Of a stretch of DNA of 40,180 nt, positions 1 to 6,828 are shown in pieces. Where the stretch lies: assembly GCF_001552535.1 (NCBI RefSeq), contig NZ_BCRJ01000087.1, positions 1-40,180 on the forward strand, given 5' to 3'. Below the pieces are notes generated by a model. It saw nothing but the letters and a program-made list of their open reading frames with translations, was not told the origin of the DNA and searched no databases. The DNA is from Nocardioides jensenii JCM 1364 = NBRC 14755. Lineage in GTDB: Bacteria > Actinomycetota > Actinomycetes > Propionibacteriales > Nocardioidaceae. How positions within the stretch are numbered: position 1 is the stretch's first letter; each line of letters begins with the position of its first letter. The position numbers were made by a program, and so were the translations under genes.

Positions 1-495
1 GCCCGGCTGCCCGCCGCGTTCCGGGCCGGTGGCACCGTCACCGCCGGCAACTCGTGCGGCATCAGCGACGGCGCCGCGGCGGTGGCCGTGGTCAGCCCGG
101 AGACGAGGGAACGCCTGGGCCTGCCCGGGCTGCGCATCCTCGGCACCGCAACGGCCGGGGTCGCGCCGTCGCGCCCGGGTCGTGGTCTGGTGCCCGCCGT
201 CCGCCTCGCTCTCGAGAGCGCCGGCCTGACCCTGGACCAGATGGACGCGGTCGAGTTCAACGAGGCCTTCGCGGGGCAGGTGCTGGCCTGCTGCGACGAA
301 CTGGAGCTCGACCCGGACCGGGTCTGCACCGAGGGTGGCGCGCTGGCCCTCGGGCACCCTTGGGGCGCCTCGGGCGCGGTGCTCGTCGTGCGCCTGTTCT
401 CCCAGCTGGTCACCCACGGTCGGGGTCGCTACGGGGTGGCCGCGATCGCCGCCGGCGGAGGCATGGGCGTGGCGATGGTGGTGGAGTCGTGCTGA
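1..495 (+). CDS. Thiolase family protein, C-terminal part (5' end outside window)
   Basis: Only the last 164 residues are present; the reading frame is open from the first base. Thiolases (acetyl-CoA C-acyltransferases) join or cleave acyl-CoAs. Visible are the Gly-rich segment before the C-terminal domain (NSCGISDGAAAV), the NEAFA motif and GHPWGASG, which carries the catalytic histidine. The usual C-terminal Cys of the CxG motif is missing: the segment reads AIAAGGGMG, with Ala (codon 448-450) where the general acid/base Cys normally sits. The fold is therefore clear but ordinary thiolase chemistry is doubtful. The stop overlaps the start of the ECF ATPase gene by 7 bases, so the two are probably translationally coupled. 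The function in the transporter operon is unknown; a role in acyl-CoA metabolism linked to biotin is only a guess. Confidence 0.85.
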   Translation, partial: ARLPAAFRAGGTVTAGNSCGISDGAAAVAVVSPETRERLGLPGLRILGTATAGVAPSRPGRGLVPAVRLALESAGLTLDQMDAVEFNEAFAGQVLACCDELELDPDRVCTEGGALALGHPWGASGAVLVVRLFSQLVTHGRGRYGVAAIAAGGGMGVAMVVESC

Positions 496-1172
496 TCGAG
501 ATCTCCGGGGTCTCCCACACGTACGCCGGCCGTGCACAACCGGTGGTGCGCGATCTCGACGTACGCCTGAGCGAGCACCGCGTCGGTGTGATCGGCGCCA
601 ACGGCTCCGGCAAGTCCACCTTCGCGCGCATGCTCAACGGACTCGTCGTGCCCTCCGAGGGGACGGTGAGTGTCGACGGGCTCGACACGGCCCGCCAGGG
701 CCGCGAGATCCGCAAACGGGTCGGCTTCTGCTTCACCGACCCCGACTCCCAGATCGTGATGCCCACGGTCGCCGAGGACGTCGCCTTCGGGCTGCGGCGT
801 CGCGGCCTGTCCAAGGCGGAGGTCGCCGCCCGGGTCGATGCCACGCTGAGGGCACGCGGGCTGGACGGACACGCGGACCACCCCGCCCACCTGCTCTCGG
901 GGGGTCAGAAGCAGCTGCTCGCCCTCAGCTCCATCCTGGTCACCGAGCCCGACCTGCTCGTGATGGACGAACCGACCACCCTGCTCGACCTGCGCAACAC
1001 CCGCCGCGTCGCCGACGTGGTCGTCGGCCTCCCCCAGCAGGTCGTGCTGGTCACCCACGACCTCGACCTGCTCGTCGGCTTCGACCGGGTGCTCGTGTTC
1101 GACGAGACCCGGCTGGTCCACGACGGACCACCAGCTGCAGCGATCAAGCACTACCGGGAGCTGATGGCGTGA
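489..1172 (+). CDS. ECF transporter ATPase subunit (BioM/EcfA-like)
   Basis: This 227-residue ABC ATPase energises an energy-coupling-factor importer for a vitamin or metal at the cytoplasmic membrane. Walker A is GANGSGKST (36-44), the Q-loop Gln is near 88, the signature LSGGQ is 136-140, Walker B LLVMDEPT is 156-163 and the H-loop His is 190. The length is typical of BioM, shorter than most EcfA proteins. The GTG start at 489 lies inside the thiolase stop region, and the gene overlaps the T-component gene by 4 bases (GTGA). The two-gene ATPase plus T-component order resembles bioMN of actinobacteria. The substrate-binding S component (BioY, if biotin) is not in the window and could lie upstream of the thiolase. 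The biotin assignment is inferred from family and order, not proven. Confidence 0.88.
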   Translation: MLIEISGVSHTYAGRAQPVVRDLDVRLSEHRVGVIGANGSGKSTFARMLNGLVVPSEGTVSVDGLDTARQGREIRKRVGFCFTDPDSQIVMPTVAEDVAFGLRRRGLSKAEVAARVDATLRARGLDGHADHPAHLLSGGQKQLLALSSILVTEPDLLVMDEPTTLLDLRNTRRVADVVVGLPQQVVLVTHDLDLLVGFDRVLVFDETRLVHDGPPAAAIKHYRELMA

Positions 1173-1774
1173 CCGGCCCCATCGGGCTCTACCTCCCCGG
1201 CAGGTCGGTGCTGCACCGCCTGCCCGCGGGGGCGAAGCTCGCGGCGCTGGTGGTGGCCGGTGCCGGCTCCCTGTTCGTCCGTACACCGACCCAGACCGGC
1301 ATCGCCGTCGCCGTGGTTCTCCTCGGCTACGCGGTGGCCCGTGTCTCCCCGCGCGTCATCTGGACGTCCTTCCGGCCGCTGTTGTGGGTGATCGTGCCCC
1401 TCACCGTCTTCCAGGTCGTGGTCGTCGGCTGGGAGAAGGCGATGGTGATCGTCGGCGTGATCGTGGCGCTGGTGCTGCTGGCCAACCTGGTCACCCTGAC
1501 CACCCGGACCACCGACCTGGTCGACGTCGTGGTGAGGGTCTGCGAGCCCCTCCGAGTCCTGGGCATCAACCCCGAACGCGTCGGGCTGATGCTCAACCTG
1601 GCGATCCGCGGCGTGCCGCTCATGGTGGAACTGGCCGGCCAGGTCCGCGAGGCCCAACTGGCCCGTGGGCACAACGTCAGCGCGCGGGCGTTCGCCGTAC
1701 CCCTCATCGTCGGCGCCCTGCGGCGGGCCGACGAGCTCGGCGACGCGCTCGCCGCGCGGGGCTTCGACGACTGA
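1169..1774 (+). CDS. ECF transporter transmembrane T component (BioN/EcfT-like)
   Basis: This 201-residue membrane protein is the coupling subunit linking the ATPase to the substrate-binding S component. Hydrophobic segments lie near 23-36, 44-60, 67-86 and 91-109. The two Ala-Arg-Gly signatures that contact the ATPases are present at 165-167 (QLARG) and 196-198 (AARGFD). The GTG start overlaps the ATPase stop by 4 bases, so translation is coupled. The small size fits BioN rather than the larger group II EcfT. It is the last gene of this operon and is followed by a strong hairpin at 1812-1855. CbiQ-like cobalt/nickel transport is the alternative, but no CbiM/N genes are seen. Confidence 0.87.
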   Translation: MTGPIGLYLPGRSVLHRLPAGAKLAALVVAGAGSLFVRTPTQTGIAVAVVLLGYAVARVSPRVIWTSFRPLLWVIVPLTVFQVVVVGWEKAMVIVGVIVALVLLANLVTLTTRTTDLVDVVVRVCEPLRVLGINPERVGLMLNLAIRGVPLMVELAGQVREAQLARGHNVSARAFAVPLIVGALRRADELGDALAARGFDD

Positions 1775-1811
1775 GACCGACCTGACTCGCGACGACGGAG
1801 TGGCCCGAGTG

Positions 1812-1855
1812 CGAACCGCCCCTCTCCTGCGCTGGTGCAGGTGAGGGGCGGTTCG
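1812..1855. terminator. Bidirectional hairpin terminator between bioN-like gene and tRNA-Thr
   Basis: The arms at 1812-1824 and 1843-1855 are perfectly complementary over 13 bp. An inner CCTGC/GCAGG stem (1826-1830/1837-1841) follows after one mismatch, with a 6-nt loop. It lies between the end of the plus-strand transporter operon and the end of the minus-strand tRNA gene, so it can serve both. There is no U-tract, as is common in actinobacteria. Confidence 0.75.
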
Positions 1856-1861
1856 TCGTGG

Positions 1862-1934
1862 AGCCGCCTGTCAGAATCGAACTGACGACCTAATCATTAC
1901 GAGTGATTCGCTCTACCGACTGAGCTAAGGCGGC
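1862..1934 (-). tRNA. tRNA-Thr (anticodon CGU)
   Basis: Read on the minus strand, this 73-nt sequence folds as a cloverleaf. The acceptor stem is GCCGCCT/AGGCGGC with U at position 73. The D-arm contains AGCTCAGTCGGTAGAGC, the anticodon stem AATCA/TGATT encloses the loop CTCGTAA (anticodon CGU), and the T-arm contains GTTCGATTC. It decodes ACG threonine codons. No CCA is encoded. A hairpin sits directly in the 5' leader and a -10 element lies about 36 bases upstream. Confidence 0.96.
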
Positions 1935-1937
1935 GCG

Positions 1938-1961
1938 TTGTCCGGGACGGATCCCGGACAA
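1938..1961 (-). other. Stem-loop in the 5' leader of the tRNA-Thr precursor
   Basis: TTGTCCGGGA and TCCCGGACAA form a perfect 10-bp stem with a 4-nt loop, ending 3 nt before the mature tRNA 5' end. In the precursor RNA it would stack next to the acceptor stem and could affect 5' processing by RNase P. It is unlikely to be a terminator because it precedes the tRNA. Confidence 0.6.
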
Positions 1962-1969
1962 CCCGGGGA

Positions 1970-1975
1970 AGTATA
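1970..1975 (-). promoter_or_regulatory. Probable -10 element of the tRNA-Thr promoter
   Basis: TATACT on the minus strand, about 36 bases upstream of the mature tRNA, is a near-consensus -10 in otherwise GC-rich DNA. A weak TTCGAC lies 18 bp upstream as a possible -35. The start would be near 1963, just before the leader hairpin. Confidence 0.55.
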
Positions 1976-2053
1976 CGCAGGACAGGCGCGCCGGTCGAAA
2001 TCAGATCGACGACCGGCCCCGGCACCGGTCGTCGAGGTGCGGTCGGTGCCGGA

Positions 2054-2242
2054 TCAGGCGACCGTGGCAGCGGTTGCCGGCTCGGTCGCGCCGGCCGTGA
2101 GGCCGTCGTGCCAGAGCTGCTCGGAGCCGCACCAGCACGTGTAGGTCATCGCGGTCACGCCCTCGATACGGGCCATGCCGGTCACCTGGCTCGGAAAGAT
2201 CAGCATCGTCTGGTCGCAGGCGGTGCAGTGATTGGCGAACAT
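2054..2242 (-). CDS. Small conserved Cys-rich protein (possible zinc ribbon)
   Basis: This is a 62-residue protein of unknown function. Cysteines are arranged as CTAC near the N-terminus (6 and 9) and CWC in the middle, a pattern that could form a small zinc-binding site. The C-terminus is Ala/Thr-rich and likely disordered. The ATG at 2242 is chosen because GGGGAGG lies 5 nt upstream; an in-frame start 13 codons further up has no ribosome binding site. The gene is divergent from the lysR-type gene with about 100 bp between starts, so the regulator might act on it. I do not recognise a named family. Confidence 0.65.
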   Translation of the reverse strand: MFANHCTACDQTMLIFPSQVTGMARIEGVTAMTYTCWCGSEQLWHDGLTAGATEPATAATVA

Positions 2243-2270
2243 GGTGGCCTCCCCAGGTCTGGTTGATTCC

Positions 2271-2300
2271 TTGACCACCATGATCGGCGACGTGTAGCGA
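2271..2300 (+). promoter_or_regulatory. Candidate promoter of the LysR-type gene
   Basis: TTGACC (2271-2276) and TAGCGA (2295-2300) are spaced by 18 bp and lie about 45 bp upstream of the ATG. A second -10-like TAGCCT lies near 2307-2312. The region is shared with the divergent small gene, as is typical for LysR-type regulators. Confidence 0.4.
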
Positions 2301-2343
2301 TAGGGGTAGCCTCGCTTTCCTGTAGAACCCCAAGGGAGTCCCT

Positions 2344-3261
2344 ATGCTTTCGCTGCATCAGCTCCGCTGTTTCCTCACCGTCTACGAGCTCGGCTCCCTG
2401 ACCGCCGCGGCCGAGCACCTCGGCTACGCGCAGCCGTCGGTCTCCGAGCAGATCCGGTCGCTCGAGCGCACGCTGGGCGTCGAGCTCTTCGCCTGCCCCG
2501 GCCGTGGGGTGGCGCCCACCGCGGCCGCCGAGACCCTGCGGCCCCACGCGGAGCGCACCATCGAGTCGGCCGAGGAGGCGCGCCGTGCGGTGCAGGCGGT
2601 CAGCGCCCTCGAGACCGGCACGATCCGGTTCGGCATGTTTGGCACCGCGCGGTTGTACGCCGGCGCGTCCCTGATCGCCGACGTGCTGCACCGTCACCCC
2701 GGAGTGCGCGTCGAGCTGGTCGGGCAGAACTCCTCCGACGTGCACGACGACCTTCGTCGCGGGCGCATCGAGGCCGCCATGATCGCCGTCCCGCAGGTGA
2801 GCAGCGAGGGGATGGCCGTGACCCCCGTGGCCCACGACGAGCTGGTCTACATCAGCGCCGACAAGGAGCGCCTGCGCAGCCCGGTCACTGCCCAGCGGCT
2901 CGCCAAGGCCTCACTCGTCATGCCCGAGACAACCTGGCGCGCCGAGGACTCCACCCGCATCGTGCTGCGCCAGATGCTGCACGAGACCGGGCTCAACCCG
3001 CAGACCCGCATCGAGGTCGAGGACGCCGAGACCGCCGTCGAGCTGGTCGGCATGGGGTTGGCCGACTCGGTCGTCCCCCGCGGCGTCGCGGACTCACTGC
3101 TCCCCCGGCTGGCACCGAACGCGGGCTTCGTCTCGCTGCGTCCCAAGCAGGTCGACACGATCGCGATCGTGCACCGGGCCGGCGCCACCCTGTCACCCGC
3201 GGCCCGGCTGATGATCGAGCTGGCCACCGCCCGCATCCAGGCGATCGCCGAACCGATCTGA
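2344..3261 (+). CDS. LysR-family transcriptional regulator
   Basis: This 305-residue protein has an N-terminal winged helix-turn-helix (about 4-63: LRCFLTVYELGSLTAAAEHL, then QPSVSEQIRSLE) and a two-lobed effector domain (about 90-295). The ATG at 2344 is preceded by AAGGGAG at a spacing of 5 nt. LysR regulators usually bind next to a divergent target; here that is the small Cys-rich gene at 2054-2242. The effector is unknown and nothing in the effector domain (for example a conserved OxyR-type Cys pair) identifies a ligand. It is followed by hairpins facing a convergent hydrolase gene, so it is probably monocistronic. Confidence 0.9.
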   Translation: MLSLHQLRCFLTVYELGSLTAAAEHLGYAQPSVSEQIRSLERTLGVELFACPGRGVAPTAAAETLRPHAERTIESAEEARRAVQAVSALETGTIRFGMFGTARLYAGASLIADVLHRHPGVRVELVGQNSSDVHDDLRRGRIEAAMIAVPQVSSEGMAVTPVAHDELVYISADKERLRSPVTAQRLAKASLVMPETTWRAEDSTRIVLRQMLHETGLNPQTRIEVEDAETAVELVGMGLADSVVPRGVADSLLPRLAPNAGFVSLRPKQVDTIAIVHRAGATLSPAARLMIELATARIQAIAEPI

Positions 3262-3283
3262 CTCCATTCGACCCGAGCGCGCG

Positions 3284-3357
3284 GTGAGTGCACGATCCGT
3301 GTCACTTCTTGGCTCGATGTCGACACAAGACGTGCACTCACGGCCCCAGCGGGGCCG
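3284..3357. terminator. Convergent-gene terminator with two hairpins
   Basis: GTGAGTGCACG (3284-3294) pairs perfectly with CGTGCACTCAC (3331-3341); a GTGTC/GACAC stem is nested inside. Immediately after it, CGGCCCC/GGGGCCG (3341-3347/3351-3357) forms a 7-bp stem with a 3-nt loop. The structures lie between the convergent lysR and hydrolase genes and can terminate both. Confidence 0.6.
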
Positions 3358-3372
3358 ACAGGGGCGAGCTGA

Positions 3373-4950
3373 CTACCGGCAGGTCACGTCGGCGCTGGGG
3401 ACCTCTCCGTCGATCAGGTAGGACTCGATCGTGTCGTCGACGCAGTCGTTGCCCATGTTGTAGCCGGTGTGGCCGTCACCGTTGCGGCTGACCAGGATCG
3501 CCGGGTCGAGCTGTTTGGCCAGGGACTGCGCCCACTCGTAGGGCGTGGCCGGGTCGCGGGTGGTGCCGACGACCAGCAACGGGTCGGCACCCTTCGCGGT
3601 CAGCGGGGGACGTTTCTCGGGCTTGGGCCCCTGGTAGCCGACGCAGCTGTTGAGGCCCCACGCGAAGACGTCTCCGAAGGTCGGCGACGCCTTGCGGAAC
3701 TGGGCGAACGTGGCCGGGATCTTGGAGGTCGGCATCGACCACGGGTCGTCGCGACAGCTGATCGCCCAGAACGCCTCGGAGCTGTTGTCGGAGTAGCCGC
3801 CGGTCGCGTCGCGCGAGGAGTAGGCGTCGGAGAGCTGGAGCAACCCGGAGCCGTCTCCCTTCAACGCCTTCTCGAGAGCACCGTCGAGAATCGGCCAGTA
3901 CTCGTCGTTGTAGAGCGGCGTGACGATGCCGTAGAACGCGTTGCCGACCTCGAGCGAGCGGTCACCCACCGTCAGCGGCTTGGCGTCGACCTTCGCCAGG
4001 AACTGCTTGATCGTCTTCAGCGCGGCCGCCCGGGAACGGCCCAGGAAGCAGGAGCCGCCCTCCACGCAGGCATCGACGTACGCCGTGATCGCCCGCTGGA
4101 AGCCCTCGGCCTGGCCGAGACTGAGCTGCTCGGAGGTCAGCGACACGTCGACCGCGCCGTCGAGCACCAGCCGCCCGGAGCGGTCGGGAAACAGGTCGGC
4201 GTACGTCGCACCGAGCTTGGTGCCGTAGGACGCCCCGAAGTAGGTCAGCTTGTCCTCGTCGAGGGCGGCCCGGAGCACGTCCATGTCGCGGGCGGCCTCG
4301 ACGGTCGAGACGTGGGCGGCGACGTCTCCGCTGAGTCGCTGGCACCCGGCACCCATCTCGACGTTGCGCCGGCGCATCGCCGTGACCTCGGCGGGGTCGT
4401 CGGGCGTCGGGTCACCGGCGATGTAGGCGTCCAGCTCGGCATCGGAGAGGCAGTCGACCGGCGAGCTCTTGCCGGTCCCGCGCGGGTCGAAGCCGACCAC
4501 GTCGAACTTCGCGCGCACCGGCTCACCGAGGGCGTACTCGGCCTGGTCGGCGTAGGAGGTGCCCGGGGCGCCGGGGCCGCCGGGGTTCACCACCAGGTAG
4601 CCGAGGCGGGCGTCCTGGTCGTCGGCCGGACGCATGAGGAGGTTGAGGCTGATCGTGGACCCGGTGGGGTCCGCGTAGTCCAGCGGGACGTCGATCGTCG
4701 CGCACTTGCGGTTGCCGCAGTCGGACCAGTCGACCCGCTGGTCGTAGAACGACTGCAGCGCCGCGTCGGGTGCGGACTGGTCGCCGCCCGGGTCACCGGC
4801 GCCGTCGCCGGGAGCGGAGGGATCGGCCGGATGCCCCATCGAGCCCTGCGCGGCGTCGTCGTCGTTGTCCATGGCGAGGTTCCACACGGTGGTGCCGATG
4901 ACGAAGAGCATCAACACCCCCAGGCAGATGATCGCGACGATTCGTTTCAC
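3373..4950 (-). CDS. Membrane-anchored/secreted alpha/beta-hydrolase, tripeptidyl aminopeptidase type
   Basis: This 525-residue protein resembles the Streptomyces tripeptidyl aminopeptidase (TAP/SlpD/SlpE) family, which removes N-terminal peptides outside the cell. A hydrophobic N-terminal segment (4-24) acts as signal or anchor and is followed by a Gly/Pro/Asp-rich linker. The oxyanion motif NPGGPG is at 122-127, the nucleophile Ser241 in GASYG, and in the C-terminal TAP-like domain Asp466 (TTRDPATP) and His494 (GDGHTGY) complete the triad. Several Cys (78, 83, 503, 524) may form disulfides. It lies 16 bp after the holB stop and may be read with the tmk-holB transcript, although its function is unrelated. 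The true substrate is unknown; homologues with similar sequence act on esters or peptides. Confidence 0.88.
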   Translation of the reverse strand: MKRIVAIICLGVLMLFVIGTTVWNLAMDNDDDAAQGSMGHPADPSAPGDGAGDPGGDQSAPDAALQSFYDQRVDWSDCGNRKCATIDVPLDYADPTGSTISLNLLMRPADDQDARLGYLVVNPGGPGAPGTSYADQAEYALGEPVRAKFDVVGFDPRGTGKSSPVDCLSDAELDAYIAGDPTPDDPAEVTAMRRRNVEMGAGCQRLSGDVAAHVSTVEAARDMDVLRAALDEDKLTYFGASYGTKLGATYADLFPDRSGRLVLDGAVDVSLTSEQLSLGQAEGFQRAITAYVDACVEGGSCFLGRSRAAALKTIKQFLAKVDAKPLTVGDRSLEVGNAFYGIVTPLYNDEYWPILDGALEKALKGDGSGLLQLSDAYSSRDATGGYSDNSSEAFWAISCRDDPWSMPTSKIPATFAQFRKASPTFGDVFAWGLNSCVGYQGPKPEKRPPLTAKGADPLLVVGTTRDPATPYEWAQSLAKQLDPAILVSRNGDGHTGYNMGNDCVDDTIESYLIDGEVPSADVTCR

Positions 4951-4966
4951 TCTGGCCTCTCCTCGA

Positions 4967-6145
4967 TCACGGACGGGTGCCCTCGGGAAGACGCAGGGCG
5001 ACCATCATCGACTCCAGCGCCAGCGCGGGCGGGACGTTGAACTCGAGCATCTGCTCGCGGGCGGTGAACACGGCGGTGATGCGCTGGAGGTTCTGCTCCG
5101 GGGTGGTCGCGCGCACCAGCCGGTCGAGGTCTCGTCGCAGCTCCTCGTTGACCAGCTCGGTGCCGGCCCCGGTGCCCAGCACGATCGCGTCGCGGTAGAC
5201 CGAGACGAGGTCCATCAGGCCGCGGTCGATCACGTCGAGGACGCGCCGCTTTGCCCGGGTCTTCTGGCCCTTCTCGAGGGCGCTCAGCGCCGGGGAGTAC
5301 TCCCGCGGGCGGCGCCCCCGCTCGACCACACCGTACGACGAGTCGAGGTCGGCCTTCTCACGCACGTCGAGCTCGGCGGTGATCGCCTCGGCTTCGGCCT
5401 TGGCGACGTCATGGAGGTTGGTGGCCGACGCCATCGCGTTGCCCAGGGAGGTCAACCGCAAGGGCATGTCGACGACCTCCTTGCGGCGGTTGCGGGTGGC
5501 CTCGTCGCGGGCCAGGGCACGGGCCCGGCCGATGTGACCCTGACTGGCGCGGGCGGCGTACGCAGCCAGGCCCTCACCCACGTCGAGCGTGCGGACCAGG
5601 AACGCGGCGACGTCGGCAGTCGACGGGGTGGCCAGGGTGACCAGCCGGCAGCGTGAACGGATCGTGGGCAGGACGTCGTCGACGGTGGGGGTGCAGAGCA
5701 TCCAGACGGTGCGGTCGGTCGGCTCCTCGATCGCCTTGAGGAGCGCGTTGCAGGCCTGCTCGGTGAGCCGGTCGGCGTCCTCGACGATCAGGATCTGCCA
5801 CCGCCGGCCGACTGGGGCCAACGCCGAGCGGCGGACCAGGTCACGCACCTCGTCGACCCCGATGGAGAGCTTCTCGGTGCGGATCACCGAGACATCGGCA
5901 TGGGAGCCGGCCAACACGGTGCGGCAGGAGTGGCAGACCCCGCACCCCGGGCCGGCATCGCTCTCGCACTGCAGCGCCGCGGCGAACGCGACCGCGGCGT
6001 TGGAGCGACCGGATCCCGGCGGGCCGGTGAACAGGAAGGCCTGGCTCATGCCGTGCCCGTCGGCGGCGGCCCGCAAGGCCGCGATCACCGGCCGCTGGCC
6101 GACCAGGGTGTCCCAGACCGAGGCCTGCTGCTGTGCGGTGGTCAT
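4967..6145 (-). CDS. holB: DNA polymerase III delta prime subunit
   Basis: This 392-residue clamp-loader subunit helps load the beta sliding clamp during replication. Its AAA+ fold begins near residue 10 (WDTLVGQ). The P-loop is GPPGSGRSN (41-49), with Arg in place of the ATP-binding Lys, fitting the non-hydrolysing role of delta prime. A zinc module uses Cys 60, 68, 71 and 74. The segment EDADRLTEQACNALLKAIEE matches the family's sensor region. The ATG overlaps the end of tmk by 4 bases, so tmk and holB are coupled, as in many bacteria. The C-terminal half is the collar domain. Confidence 0.94.
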   Translation of the reverse strand: MTTAQQQASVWDTLVGQRPVIAALRAAADGHGMSQAFLFTGPPGSGRSNAAVAFAAALQCESDAGPGCGVCHSCRTVLAGSHADVSVIRTEKLSIGVDEVRDLVRRSALAPVGRRWQILIVEDADRLTEQACNALLKAIEEPTDRTVWMLCTPTVDDVLPTIRSRCRLVTLATPSTADVAAFLVRTLDVGEGLAAYAARASQGHIGRARALARDEATRNRRKEVVDMPLRLTSLGNAMASATNLHDVAKAEAEAITAELDVREKADLDSSYGVVERGRRPREYSPALSALEKGQKTRAKRRVLDVIDRGLMDLVSVYRDAIVLGTGAGTELVNEELRRDLDRLVRATTPEQNLQRITAVFTAREQMLEFNVPPALALESMMVALRLPEGTRP

Positions 6146-6792
6146 GACCTCGCCGCCTGGCGCAGCATCGGCTGCACGCGCTCGCGCACGGCCTTGCTGA
6201 TGTCGTCGACCGGCAGTCGCGCGTCGAGGACGAGGTAGTGCTCGGGGCTGGCCGCCGCCATGCGCAGGAACGCCTCACGGACCCGCAGGTGGAACTCGGC
6301 AGACTCTCCCTCGATGCGGTCGCGCCCGGCGAAGCGGCCCAGTCCGGCCTGGGGCTCGAGGTCGAGCACGACGGTGAGATGCGGACGCAGGTCGTGGGTG
6401 GCCCACCGGTTGACCTGCTCGACCTCGTCGACGAGGAGGTCACGACCGGCGCCCTGGTAGGCCAACGCGGAGTCGACGTAGCGATCGGTGATCACCACCT
6501 CGCCCCGAGCCAGCGCCGGCGCCACCACGGTGTCGATGTGCTCGGCCTTGTCGGCTGCGTAGAGCAGGGCCTCGGTGCGGTGGGAGAGCTCGCCGGTCGC
6601 CGGATCGAGCACGATCTGGCGGATCTTGCGGCCCACCTCGGTGTCGCCGGGTTCGAAGGTGAGCAGCACCGCGAAGCCCTCGGCCTCCAACCACGTGCGC
6701 AGGGCGCGCGACTGGGTCGACTTGCCGGCGCCCTCGCCGCCCTCGAAGCAGACGAAGACACCGTGGTCGGAGTAGCGGCCGGGTGACGTCAC
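6142..6792 (-). CDS. tmk: Thymidylate kinase
   Basis: This enzyme phosphorylates dTMP to dTDP for DNA synthesis. With the GTG start at 6792 it has 216 residues, the usual length. The P-loop is EGGEGAGKST (17-26), the DRY motif lies in ITDRYVDSALAYQG and the LID region contains RDRIEGES. I chose 6792 because AAGGTG sits 6 nt upstream; in-frame GTG codons at 6801 and 6816 are possible alternatives. It overlaps holB by 4 bases and follows topA by a short gap, so topA, tmk and holB probably form one transcription unit. Confidence 0.94.
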   Translation of the reverse strand: MTSPGRYSDHGVFVCFEGGEGAGKSTQSRALRTWLEAEGFAVLLTFEPGDTEVGRKIRQIVLDPATGELSHRTEALLYAADKAEHIDTVVAPALARGEVVITDRYVDSALAYQGAGRDLLVDEVEQVNRWATHDLRPHLTVVLDLEPQAGLGRFAGRDRIEGESAEFHLRVREAFLRMAAASPEHYLVLDARLPVDDISKAVRERVQPMLRQAARS

Positions 6793-6828
6793 GTCGTACA
6801 CCTTATGAGGTGCCACCCACGACCGACC

